Source: Rodentibacter heidelbergensis
GTDB lineage: Bacteria > Pseudomonadota > Gammaproteobacteria > Enterobacterales > Pasteurellaceae
DNA: 32,464 bases
Reading direction: 5' to 3'
Assembly (NCBI RefSeq): GCF_002000125.1
Contig: NZ_MLHH01000020.1
Location: 1 to 32,464 of the forward strand
A program made the translations under genes and the position numbers. A model generated the notes under the pieces. It was given only the letters and a program-made list of their open reading frames with translations. It had not been told where the DNA came from and searched no databases. Below are positions 25,430-32,464 of this stretch, piece after piece. Within the stretch, counting starts at the first letter, position 1. Each line of letters starts with the position of its first letter.

Positions 25430-26707
25430 TTACAGCATCCATTGTAATGGCACTAAAATTAATGATGGAAAGAAGATAAATAAAAACAATAAGATAACCA
25501 TCATTCCCATATAAGGCAGGATGCCTTTTGCGGATTGTTCAAAGGGGAGTTTAGAAACCCCTGTAATCACATTTAATACATTGCCCACTGGTGGGGTGAT
25601 TAAACCGATGGACGTGTTTAAGATAAATAACACCCCAAAATAGACCGGATCGATACCGGCTTCTTCTACTAAAGGCATTAATACCGGTGTTAAAATAAGC
25701 ACGGTCGGTGTGAGATCCATCACCATACCAATAATGAATACCGAAATCATAATGACGATTAACAATAAGGTTGGATTATCAATTAACGGTTCTAAGAATT
25801 CCGTCATGATTTGCGGTAATTCTGCAACGGTGATGAGCCAACCGGTCACATTGGCTGCGGCGACTAAGAACATCACAACAGCCGTGGTTTTCGCAGCAGC
25901 AAGGATCACACGGTATAAATCTTTGATTTTTAATTCACGATAAATAAAGAGTGAAACAATTAACGCATAAAATGCAGCCACAACACCGGCTTCCGTTGGG
26001 GTGAAGATCCCTGAGCGGAAACCACCGATGATGATAACCGGTAGTAACAACGCCCAAATACTGTTTTTAAAGGAAATACATAATTCCTCTTTTGTTGCTT
26101 TTGAGAAGGTCATCAAATCTAAGCGTTTGGCTTGCCACCACCAAAGTAGTGCGAGCATGACCCCCATCATTAAACCGGGGAATATACCGGCTAAGAAAAG
26201 TTTTGTAATAGAAACACCACTTGCCACCCCAAATACGATAAAAGGAATAGACGGAGGAATAATCGGAGCAATAATTCCTGCTGTACCGATCAAACCCGCA
26301 GATTTATCAACAGGGTAGCCGGTGGTTTTCATCATCGGTAATAACATGGCGGCCACCGCAGCGGTATCTGCAACGGCAGAGCCTGAAAGGCTTGCCATAA
26401 TCATGGCAGCGATAATCGCAACAAAGCCCAAGCCACCCCGTTTATGACCGACTAATTTCATTGGTAAGTCAATAATGCGTTTTGATAATCCTCCTTCATT
26501 CATAATTTCACCGGCAAGAATAAAGAAAGGAATTGCCATTAACGAAAAGCTATCGGCACCACTGACTAAATGCTGCGCCAAAATTTGCGAATCAAATAAG
26601 TCCAGTTGAATCATTAAGGCAATGCCGCAGACTAACAATGAGAAGGCAACGGGAATACCCAAGATAATGGCTGCAAGCAATACTGAGAGGAAAATAACGA
26701 CAATCAT
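25430..26707 (-). CDS. yiaN: TRAP transporter large permease (DctM family)
   Basis: The 425-residue integral membrane subunit, with about 12 hydrophobic segments, catalyses sodium-driven uptake with the binding protein. Typical DctM stretches are MAIPFFILAGEIMNEGGLSKR, LPMMKTTGYP, GIIAPIIPPSIPFIVFG, and near the C-terminus NTSIGLITPPVGNVLNVI. The ATG at 26707 overlaps the yiaM stop as ATGA, so translation is coupled. The subunits are separate, not fused into one DctQM protein. Confidence 0.94.
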   Translation of the reverse strand: MIVVIFLSVLLAAIILGIPVAFSLLVCGIALMIQLDLFDSQILAQHLVSGADSFSLMAIPFFILAGEIMNEGGLSKRIIDLPMKLVGHKRGGLGFVAIIAAMIMASLSGSAVADTAAVAAMLLPMMKTTGYPVDKSAGLIGTAGIIAPIIPPSIPFIVFGVASGVSITKLFLAGIFPGLMMGVMLALLWWWQAKRLDLMTFSKATKEELCISFKNSIWALLLPVIIIGGFRSGIFTPTEAGVVAAFYALIVSLFIYRELKIKDLYRVILAAAKTTAVVMFLVAAANVTGWLITVAELPQIMTEFLEPLIDNPTLLLIVIMISVFIIGMVMDLTPTVLILTPVLMPLVEEAGIDPVYFGVLFILNTSIGLITPPVGNVLNVITGVSKLPFEQSAKGILPYMGMMVILLFLFIFFPSLILVPLQWML

Positions 26708-27186
26708 GCTTTCTCTCCTTTCGTTAATAATGTGATTCGGCTAATAAGGCGAGCGATAAGCAAGAGGCCGATTAAAGTTCCTGCGACAACACTGGCAAGA
26801 TAAGTGATGCCTTGTGGTAAACCGGAAATTGGGGCAAGATTCGTCCAATTTAATTGGAACTGAATCCAGCTGCCATCCACAATCAAATAGCAACAATAAA
26901 GCATGATGCTATCTGTCACAACACCTAATATATTCCGTCTATTTGGGGAGAGCTTATCGGTTAAAATGGTGACGTTAACATGGCGATTTTCATTAAATGC
27001 CAATACGGCCGCCAAAAAAGTGAGCCAGATAAACATATAGCGGGACACTTCTTCTGTCACGCTAATACTGCTGTTAAAGCCGTAACGCAATACGACATTA
27101 AGAAACACCAAAATCGACATCACCGATAAAATAAACACCACAAGGGCTTCTAATGCTTTTCCAACAAATTGAGCCAAGGCTTTCAT
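26704..27186 (-). CDS. yiaM: TRAP transporter small permease (DctQ family)
   Basis: The 160-residue small membrane subunit with four helices (about residues 13-35, 48-64, 88-108 and 128-148). The DctQ signature is in VLRYGFNSSISVTEEVSRYMFIW, here seen as RYGFN plus EEVSRY, and ENRHVNV follows. It overlaps yiaL upstream and yiaN downstream by ATGA junctions. Its RBS GAGGAGG lies within the last codons of yiaL (Glu-Glu-Glu). Confidence 0.92.
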   Translation of the reverse strand: MKALAQFVGKALEALVVFILSVMSILVFLNVVLRYGFNSSISVTEEVSRYMFIWLTFLAAVLAFNENRHVNVTILTDKLSPNRRNILGVVTDSIMLYCCYLIVDGSWIQFQLNWTNLAPISGLPQGITYLASVVAGTLIGLLLIARLISRITLLTKGEKA

Positions 27187-27656
27187 TGTTCCTCCTCAAG
27201 GTCATCAATCGCGACTTTCACCACCACTTTACGAATTCTTGAAGTTTCATTTTCTTTACAAGCGCTTCGATGGGCATCTTCCGGAAAGAAAACGGCAAAA
27301 TTGCCCGGATGGCATAACAATTCTTGCTCATTTTCGACTTGGGTATAAAAGAGAATATCACGCTCTGCATCATAGCTTTCAGCAACTTGATGATGGCCCC
27401 GATCCGTTGCAACTCTCATTCTCTCTATTCCGCTATGCCAATATTGCACATCAATATATTGACGATGCACTTCGGGTAAATGGGTTTCTTCGGGGGAGGT
27501 GGTAAGATCAAGTACCTGCACATAAGATTTGCCTTTCAGTGGATAGCGTCCGCTTGCCAGTTGATCAAAGTCGGTTTGTTTGAGGTAGTTGAGTGCGGCA
27601 ACAATCGCTTTGGGATAACGGTTTGCCACGATATGAGAAATATGACCGAAAATCAT
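27183..27656 (-). CDS. yiaL: YhcH/YjgK/YiaL family protein (DUF386)
   Basis: A 157-residue cupin-like cytoplasmic protein. It agrees with E. coli YiaL over its length: MIFGHI at the start, EVHRQYIDVQYWHSG, and GNFAVFFPEDAHRSAC followed by IRKVVVKVA. The His and Glu residues in EVHRQYID and FFPEDAHR are the likely metal ligands of the family. Its exact reaction is unknown; relatives are proposed to act on sugar acids as isomerases or anomerases. The ATG at 27656 has the strong RBS AGGGGGAG. It is separated from dlgD by 112 bp containing a hairpin. Confidence 0.9.
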   Translation of the reverse strand: MIFGHISHIVANRYPKAIVAALNYLKQTDFDQLASGRYPLKGKSYVQVLDLTTSPEETHLPEVHRQYIDVQYWHSGIERMRVATDRGHHQVAESYDAERDILFYTQVENEQELLCHPGNFAVFFPEDAHRSACKENETSRIRKVVVKVAIDDLEEEQ

Positions 27657-27709
27657 CAGCTCCCCCTAAAAAATACTTGGAAAATTATTCACAAAACGCC
27701 TTATTTATT

Positions 27710-27731
27710 TTTCCCCTCTTTTGAGGGGAAA
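27710..27731. repeat. Perfect hairpin between dlgD and yiaL
   Basis: TTTCCCCTC pairs with GAGGGGAAA over nine bases around TTTT (AAAA on the minus strand). On the transcribed strand it is followed by AAAAATAAA, not T, so it is not a terminator. It may protect the upstream or downstream mRNA end after processing. Confidence 0.6.
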
Positions 27732-27759
27732 CCTGCCTTTAAAAACGCTATTTTTTATG

Positions 27760-27768
27760 ACCGCACTT
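27760..27768 (-). repeat. DNA uptake signal sequence
   Basis: Exact ACCGCACTT abutting the dlgD stop codon. Confidence 0.9.
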
Positions 27769-28767
27769 TTAAAGGGATTTGAGTTTTGCCCAAACCGTTT
27801 CGTCCACCGGAATACCATTGGCTTTGTTATCTGCCAAAATTTGCGTAAATTCATGTCCCGGTAAACGGATTTCGACATTCGGGTCGGCTCGTTCTGCGGT
27901 TTTCACATAGTCCATAATACGTTGAAGTTTTTCATCTTTCGTTTTACCGTCAATAAGACGATCTACTTCAATGGCAATGAATACTTGGGAAACACAGTAT
28001 TCATCATCTTTATCTTCGGTAACGGCAACAGTGGATTCCCCATTGGAAAGCAGTGTGGCGATCATATCTAAGACAATGGATAAGCCGGAACCTTTCCAAA
28101 ATCCCATTGGCATTAAACGGCGATTTCTTTCCACCGTTGCCGGATCACGGGTTGGATTGCCCTCATCATCAAAGCCTGCATCAACAAGGGTTTGGCGACC
28201 TTGTAGGCGATGCACTTCTAACATGCCGTAAGAGTACATTGAGCAAGACATATCCACCATAGTGATAGGATTGGTGGGAACAGCGATGATTAAAGGATTT
28301 GTACCGATGCGACATTCTTTGGCACCCCATGGTGGCATTACCGCAAGGGCATTTGTCCAGCAAATCCCGATATAGCCTTTTTCTGCGGCTTGCCATCCAT
28401 AAGAACCGCCACGCATCCAATGGTTAGCGTTACGCAATGCCACCACGCCAATCCCATTTTGAGCGGCAAGCGCCATGGCACGATCCATCATTTTTTGAGC
28501 GGTTAAATTCCCAATGGCTTGGTGGGCATCCCACTGTTCAATCGCACCCAATGAGAGTACTTTAGTCGGTTCGGCTTCTGGTACAATATCGCCGTTTTCA
28601 AGTTGTTGAATAAAACGAGGGAAGCGATTAACCCCGTGAGAATAAGCCCCGGCTTGTGTGGTATCGGCAAAGACAGTGGCACATTCTTCCGCAATGTCTT
28701 CACGAACATGACGGGAAAGGAGTACACGTTTGAATTCCGCTTTGAGATCAGAATAAGAAACTCTCAT
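27769..28767 (-). CDS. dlgD: 2,3-diketo-L-gulonate reductase (3-dehydro-L-gulonate 2-dehydrogenase)
   Basis: Malate/L-lactate dehydrogenase-family enzyme (YiaK) that reduces 2,3-diketo-L-gulonate to 3-keto-L-gulonate with NAD(P)H. The 332-residue length matches E. coli. His44 in [12 protein letters not shown] is the catalytic histidine. Further family segments are [35 protein letters not shown] and [17 protein letters not shown]. It is the first gene of the operon, behind a good promoter; GAGGTG precedes the ATG at 28767. It faces the regulator yiaJ. Confidence 0.94.
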   Translation of the reverse strand: MRVSYSDLKAEFKRVLLSRHVREDIAEECATVFADTTQAGAYSHGVNRFPRFIQQLENGDIVPEAEPTKVLSLGAIEQWDAHQAIGNLTAQKMMDRAMALAAQNGIGVVALRNANHWMRGGSYGWQAAEKGYIGICWTNALAVMPPWGAKECRIGTNPLIIAVPTNPITMVDMSCSMYSYGMLEVHRLQGRQTLVDAGFDDEGNPTRDPATVERNRRLMPMGFWKGSGLSIVLDMIATLLSNGESTVAVTEDKDDEYCVSQVFIAIEVDRLIDGKTKDEKLQRIMDYVKTAERADPNVEIRLPGHEFTQILADNKANGIPVDETVWAKLKSL

Positions 28768-28808
28768 TGAACACCTCTAAAATTTCAAATAGTAAAACTG
28801 TATTTCAG

Positions 28809-28837
28809 AATATATAATCAAGCGGAGCGTAAGTCAA
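28809..28837 (-). promoter_or_regulatory. Promoter of the dlgD-yiaLMNO-lyxK operon
   Basis: On the minus strand TTGACT (28837-28832), a 17-base spacer and TATATT (28814-28809) form a strong sigma-70 promoter about 42 bp before dlgD. Confidence 0.75.
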
Positions 28838-28893
28838 TTTTTGTAATGAGATTAAAATCTTTTAAAATCAATAGGATAAAAAGAAATTCTCTA

Positions 28894-28915
28894 TTCTGTG
28901 ATTGAGATCTCATTT
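28894..28915. promoter_or_regulatory. CRP site between dlgD and yiaJ
   Basis: The 22-mer contains TGTGATTGAGATCTCA, that is TGTGA-N6-TCTCA, and matches 17 of 22 bases of the full CRP consensus. Its centre is about 102 bp upstream of the predicted dlgD transcription start. cAMP-CRP control of a sugar-acid operon is expected. Confidence 0.65.
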
Positions 28916-28943
28916 TTGTGAATTGAGATTTCATATTATGAAA
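28901..28943. promoter_or_regulatory. Candidate YiaJ operator repeats
   Basis: ATTGAGATCTCAT (28901-28913) and ATTGAGATTTCAT (28922-28934) are direct repeats 21 bp apart, two helical turns; the first is also a palindrome and overlaps the CRP site. TTTCAT-ATT-ATGAAA (28929-28943) is a further perfect palindrome just before yiaJ. IclR-family proteins bind such palindromes. The assignment to YiaJ is inferred from position. Confidence 0.45.
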
Positions 28944-28968
28944 TATAATGTTTAAAAAGGAGAGCAAT

Positions 28969-29757
28969 ATGGCAGAAGAAAAAATAACAGGTAATCAAAG
29001 CCTCATCAGAGGGCTTAGACTTCTCGATATTTTAAGTGATTTTCCTAATGGTTGCCCATTAGCGAAATTAACCGAAATTTCAGGGTTGAATAAAAGCACC
29101 GTTCACCGCCTTTTACAAGGTTTGCAAAGTGAGGGGTATGTGAAACCGGCCGCCACATCGGGGAGTTATCGGCTAAGTATAAAATGCCTCAGTATCGGGC
29201 AAAAAATGCTCACTTCAATGAATATCATTAATGTGGCTTCGCCTTATCTGGAGCAGCTTAATCTCAGTTTGGGAGAAACCGTCAATTTTTCCCAAAGAGA
29301 GGAAGATAAAGCGATTATGATTTATAAGTTGGAACCCACCCACGGTATGCTAAAAACCCGAGCCTATATTGGCCAACATATCCAGCTTTATTGTTCGGCT
29401 ATGGGAAAACTTTATTTGGCTTACCCTAAAAAAGTGGACAATCTGTCGGATTATTGGCAAAGACATCAAACCATTATTCAACAACTGACGAAAAATACCA
29501 TTACTCAACTAGATGAAATGGAAGCGGAACTCGACAGTGTCCGAGAAAATCAATTTGCGATGGATAAAGAAGAAAATGAAATTGGGGTGGTGTGTATCGC
29601 TTGCCCGATCTTCGATTCTTTTAACCAAGTGGATTATGCGGTTTCCGTATCCATGTCAACCTATAAATTGAAAAAAATCGGCATTGATTTCTTCCTTAAG
29701 GAAATCAGAAAAACTGCACTGGATATTTCCAAAGAGCTTGGCTATACGGGGGAATAA
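28969..29757 (+). CDS. yiaJ: IclR-family regulator of the diketogulonate operon
   Basis: Transcriptional regulator, 262 residues. The N-terminal winged helix-turn-helix (about residues 10-70) contains GLRLLDILSDF, LAKLTEISGLNKSTVHRLLQG and GSYRLSIKCL. The IclR effector domain follows, with GETVNFSQRE, GQHIQLYCSAMGKLYLA and a C-terminal IACPIFDSFNQVDYAVSVS. It is divergent from dlgD as yiaJ is in E. coli, where it represses yiaKLMNO-lyxK-sgbHUE. ATG 28969 has AAGGAG seven bases upstream; ATG 28948 in the same frame precedes that RBS. Confidence 0.93.
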   Translation: MAEEKITGNQSLIRGLRLLDILSDFPNGCPLAKLTEISGLNKSTVHRLLQGLQSEGYVKPAATSGSYRLSIKCLSIGQKMLTSMNIINVASPYLEQLNLSLGETVNFSQREEDKAIMIYKLEPTHGMLKTRAYIGQHIQLYCSAMGKLYLAYPKKVDNLSDYWQRHQTIIQQLTKNTITQLDEMEAELDSVRENQFAMDKEENEIGVVCIACPIFDSFNQVDYAVSVSMSTYKLKKIGIDFFLKEIRKTALDISKELGYTGE

Positions 29758-29850
29758 CGTGCGCTTGGTTTTGGCTTTGTAGTTGTTATATCGTTGATAT
29801 GATTGTGTTTGTCTATTTGAGTCACAATGCCAAAAACAGGCAAAAATTTC

Positions 29851-29859
29851 ACCGCACTT
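29851..29859 (-). repeat. DNA uptake signal sequence
   Basis: Exact ACCGCACTT in the yiaJ-htpG gap (29758-29963). The gap holds no gene that I can see. Confidence 0.9.
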
Positions 29860-29899
29860 TTAGCCAGACCGTTGATGGATATTTATTCGGGATAGAGGG

Positions 29900-29927
29900 T
29901 TGAAAATTCTGTTTTCATTCTTATATC
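29900..29927 (+). promoter_or_regulatory. Putative htpG promoter
   Basis: TTGAAA (29900-29905) lies 16 bases before TATATC (29922-29927), 37 bp before htpG. GGTTGAAA also resembles a sigma-32 -35, but no CCCCAT-like -10 follows at the right distance, so heat-shock control is not demonstrated by sequence. Confidence 0.4.
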
Positions 29928-29963
29928 TGTGGGGTTCATCACTTATTTTATAAAGGAAAAGTT

Positions 29964-31844
29964 ATGTCTCAAAACCAAGAAACCCGTGGCTTTCAATCGG
30001 AAGTTAAACAACTCTTACAATTAATGATTCATTCTTTATATTCCAATAAAGAAATTTTCTTGCGTGAGCTGATTTCCAATGCCTCCGATGCGGCGGATAA
30101 GCTCCGTTTTAAAGCCCTTTCTAACCCTGCACTTTATGAAAATGACGGCGAATTACGCGTGCGGATTAGTTTTGATAGCGACAAAGGTACATTAACCATC
30201 AGTGATAACGGTATCGGGATGACCCGTGAGCAGGTGATCGATCATTTAGGAACGATTGCCAAATCCGGCACGAAAGAGTTCTTGAATGCATTGGGCAGCG
30301 ATCAAGCTAAAGACAGCCAACTTATCGGCCAATTCGGTGTGGGCTTCTATTCTGCCTTTATTGTGGCAGATAAGGTCACAGTGAAAACCCGTGCTGCAGG
30401 CGAACCGGCAGATAAAGCGGTGATTTGGGTATCTGCCGGCGAAGGGGAATATTCCGTTGCGGATATTGAGAAAAAATCCCGTGGTACGGATGTGATTTTG
30501 CATTTGCGTGAGGATGAAAAAGAATTCTTAAATGAATGGCGTTTGCGTGAGGTGATTGGCAAATATTCCGATCATATCGGTCTTCCGGTGGAAATGCTGA
30601 CCAAAGAATATGATGACGAAGGAAAAGAAACCGGTGAAAAATGGGAAAAAATCAATAAATCTGATGCCCTTTGGACTCGCAGTAAAAATGACATTTCCGA
30701 TGAGGAATATAAAGAATTTTACAAACACTTAAGTCACGATTTCACCGATCCGCTTTTGTGGGCGCACAACAAAGTGGAAGGTAATCAGGAATACACCAGT
30801 TTGCTTTATGTGCCGTCTAAAGCCCCTTGGGATTTATTTAATCGTGAGCATAAACACGGTTTGAAACTCTATGTTCAACGGGTGTTCATTATGGATGATG
30901 CGGAACAATTTATGCCGAATTATCTGCGTTTTATGCGTGGTTTAATTGATAGCAATGATTTACCGCTAAACGTTTCCCGTGAAATTTTACAAGACAATAA
31001 AATCACTGCAGCATTACGCAAAGCCCTAACCAAACGCTCTCTCCAAATGTTGGAAAAATTGGCGAAAGACGACGCAGAAAAATACCAACAATTCTGGAAA
31101 GAATTTTGCTTAGTGTTAAAAGAAGGCCCGGCAGAAGACTTTGGCAACAAAGAAACCATTGCGAAATTGTTACGTTTTGCTTCCACCCACAACGACAGCA
31201 GCGAGCAAACCGTTTCGTTGGAAGATTATGTATCCCGCATGAAAGAAGGGCAAAAAGCCATTTATTACATCACAGCGGATAGCTATGTCGCAGCGAAAAA
31301 TAGCCCGCATTTGGAATTATTCAATAAAAAAGGCATTGAAGTCTTATTATTATCCGATCGTATTGATGAATGGATGCTGAGCTACTTAACAGAGTTTGAT
31401 GGAAAACCATTACAAACTATTAGCAAAGCCGATTTAGATTTGGGCGATTTAGCCGATAAAGAGGAAGCTGAGCAAAAAGAGCAGGATAAAGCCTTTGAAA
31501 GTTTTGTAGAACGGGTGAAAACCTTATTAGGCGATCGTGTCAAAGCGGTGCGTTTAACCCATCGTTTAACGGACACCCCGGCAGTGGTTTCCACCGATAA
31601 CGATCAAATGACCACCCAAATGGCGAAACTCTTCGCCGCTGCAGGTCAACCTGTACCGGAAGTGAAATACACTTTTGAGCTTAATCCGGAACATCACCTC
31701 GTGAAAAAAGTGGCGGATATGGCAGACGAAGCTGAGTTTGCCGACTGGATCGAATTATTGCTTGAACAAGCCATGCTTGCCGAGCGTGGCGCTTTAGAAA
31801 ATCCGGTAGCCTTTATTAAACGAGTGAATAAGTTGTTAGGCTAA
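29964..31844 (+). CDS. htpG: Chaperone HtpG (Hsp90)
   Basis: Bacterial Hsp90, an ATP-dependent dimeric cytosolic chaperone. The 626 residues compare with 624 in E. coli. The GHKL ATPase domain has the catalytic Glu and Asn in [20 protein letters not shown], then [14 protein letters not shown] and [11 protein letters not shown]. The middle domain includes [13 protein letters not shown] with the ATP-sensing Arg, and the C-terminal dimerisation domain ends [16 protein letters not shown] with no MEEVD tail, as in all bacteria. AAGGAAAAG precedes the ATG. A terminator follows. Confidence 0.97.
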   Translation: MSQNQETRGFQSEVKQLLQLMIHSLYSNKEIFLRELISNASDAADKLRFKALSNPALYENDGELRVRISFDSDKGTLTISDNGIGMTREQVIDHLGTIAKSGTKEFLNALGSDQAKDSQLIGQFGVGFYSAFIVADKVTVKTRAAGEPADKAVIWVSAGEGEYSVADIEKKSRGTDVILHLREDEKEFLNEWRLREVIGKYSDHIGLPVEMLTKEYDDEGKETGEKWEKINKSDALWTRSKNDISDEEYKEFYKHLSHDFTDPLLWAHNKVEGNQEYTSLLYVPSKAPWDLFNREHKHGLKLYVQRVFIMDDAEQFMPNYLRFMRGLIDSNDLPLNVSREILQDNKITAALRKALTKRSLQMLEKLAKDDAEKYQQFWKEFCLVLKEGPAEDFGNKETIAKLLRFASTHNDSSEQTVSLEDYVSRMKEGQKAIYYITADSYVAAKNSPHLELFNKKGIEVLLLSDRIDEWMLSYLTEFDGKPLQTISKADLDLGDLADKEEAEQKEQDKAFESFVERVKTLLGDRVKAVRLTHRLTDTPAVVSTDNDQMTTQMAKLFAAAGQPVPEVKYTFELNPEHHLVKKVADMADEAEFADWIELLLEQAMLAERGALENPVAFIKRVNKLLG

Positions 31845-31861
31845 TCTGCTTAGTTTCGGTT

Positions 31862-31895
31862 AAAATCCTCAGTCTAATGAGATTGAGGATTTTTT
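31862..31895 (+). terminator. Rho-independent terminator of htpG
   Basis: AAAATCCTCAGTCT pairs with AGATTGAGGATTTT (one G-T pair) around AATG and continues into TT; a strong terminator. Confidence 0.9.
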
Positions 31896-31910
31896 ATTTG
31901 AGGAGATTTT

Positions 31911-32258
31911 ATGATTATTGTTTACGGCATTAAAAACTGCGACACGGTGAAGAAGGCATTGAAATGGCTGGCAGATCACCATATTGAGCATAAATTGCAT
32001 GATTATCGTGTGGAGGGTTTGGATAGCGATTTTTTAGAGCAGGCGGAAGCCCAATTTGGTTGGGAAAATCTGGTGAATAAACGCAGTACTACTTGGCGGA
32101 ATTTAGCCGATGAGGTGAAAGAAACATTGTCAAAAACGACCGCACTTTCTGTGCTTGCACAGAACCCAACGTTAATCAAACGCCCGATTGTTATGCAGGA
32201 AGGGAAAGCATTGATTGGGTTTAATGAAAAAGAATACCAAGCGGCATTTGGTCAATAA
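31911..32258 (+). CDS. ArsC/Spx-like protein (YffB family)
   Basis: A 115-residue thioredoxin-fold protein of the arsenate reductase-like YffB group. YGIKNCDTVKKALKWL has the single N-terminal Cys (Cys10 in KNCDT) in place of a CxxC pair. HDYRVEGLD and KRPIVMQEGKALIGFN follow, as in E. coli YffB (118 residues). The true function is not known; arsenate reduction has not been established for the group, and no ars genes are nearby. GAGGAG lies before the ATG. htpG precedes it, as I recall for H. influenzae HI0103-HI0104. Confidence 0.9.
   Translation: MIIVYGIKNCDTVKKALKWLADHHIEHKLHDYRVEGLDSDFLEQAEAQFGWENLVNKRSTTWRNLADEVKETLSKTTALSVLAQNPTLIKRPIVMQEGKALIGFNEKEYQAAFGQ
32139..32147 (-). repeat. DNA uptake signal sequence
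   Basis: Exact ACCGCACTT inside the arsC-like gene. Confidence 0.9.
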
Positions 32259-32265
32259 TTTATTA

Positions 32266-32464
32266 GGGGCTGTCCTAGATAACGACTAAAAACTCTATTT
32301 AGGTTAAGATAGCCAAATGAGAAAAAGTCGTCTAAGTCAGCACAAACAAAATAAACTTATTGAGCTATTTGTTGTAGGTGTTACTGCTCGAACAGCCTCT
32401 GAATTGGTAAATGTAAACAAAACGACCGCAGCCTATTACTTCCATCGTCTACGATTACTCATCT
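32266..32464 (+). mobile_element. IS1016 (IS1595 family), left end, cut by window edge
   Basis: The terminal inverted repeat starts GGGGCTGTCCTAGATAAC at 32266, seven bases past the arsC-like stop codon. The sequence and the transposase that follows match IS1016 of Haemophilus as I know it. The right end and target duplication lie outside the window. Confidence 0.9.
32317..32464 (+). CDS. IS1016 transposase, N-terminal part
   Basis: The visible 49 codons begin MRKSRLSQHKQNKLIELF and continue with a helix-turn-helix-like region VNKTTAAYYFHRLRLL, then run off the right edge. This is the N-terminus of the IS1595-family transposase of IS1016. No stop codon or frameshift occurs in the visible part, so the copy may be intact. 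Confidence 0.9.
   Translation, partial: MRKSRLSQHKQNKLIELFVVGVTARTASELVNVNKTTAAYYFHRLRLLI

Noticed and set aside
27710-27731. Terminator between dlgD and yiaL
   Set aside because: The hairpin is followed by A-rich sequence on the transcribed strand and the operon continues.
28917-28932. Second CRP site
   Set aside because: TGTGA is present, but the right half falls at the wrong spacing; only the TGAGATTTCA repeat is shared.
29758-29963. Small gene or RNA between yiaJ and htpG
   Set aside because: No open frame with an RBS and no convincing structured RNA; only an uptake signal and a putative promoter.

Overview
The window is chromosomal DNA from a Pasteurellaceae bacterium of the Haemophilus/Aggregatibacter type. 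The evidence is 21 copies of the Haemophilus-type DNA uptake word AAGTGCGGT (or its complement), an IS1016 element running off the right edge, moderately AT-rich coding sequence, and gene neighbourhoods remembered from Haemophilus influenzae (pabC-like/pabB/pabA/metK/sprT/opacity protein; htpG next to an arsC-like gene; nadK/grpE/recN/nrdD/tesB). The species cannot be fixed from the sequence alone.

Left part (1-7012): the 3' end of a transposase gene with two direct repeats, then tesB and nrdD on the minus strand, grpE (minus) divergent from nadK (plus), and recN. Regulatory sites are clear here: an FNR box and paired NrdR boxes in front of nrdD, and a LexA box in front of recN that lies inside a long inverted repeat. 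Middle part (7013-17383): two small membrane proteins (UPF0756 and DUF423 families) and hrpA read as a tight operon; nudF and cpdA follow; then miaB and the fused 23S rRNA methyltransferase rlmKL, each behind terminators.

Folate/SAM part (17384-20986): a palindromic MITE-like repeat, then a pabC-like lyase and pabB on the minus strand, divergent from pabA, followed by metK with a good sigma-70 promoter and three tandem MetJ-type boxes. Next is an accessory gene broken by two frameshifts (21080-21645), bracketed by two similar hairpins, then sprT and an opacity-type outer-membrane barrel protein.

Right part (22833-29757): a catabolic operon on the minus strand, dlgD-yiaL-yiaM-yiaN-yiaO-lyxK, with its divergent IclR-family regulator yiaJ. 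It would import 2,3-diketo-L-gulonate through a TRAP transporter, reduce it to 3-keto-L-gulonate and phosphorylate it. The downstream sgbH/sgbU/sgbE genes expected from the E. coli layout are not present after lyxK. htpG, an arsC-like gene and the left end of IS1016 close the window.

Most of the window is conserved housekeeping DNA. I found no CRISPR array, tRNA, rRNA, prophage or obvious new defence system. The points most worth a second look are the broken accessory gene, the MITE-like palindrome, the LexA box/terminator/RBS overlap at recN, and the shortened yia operon.
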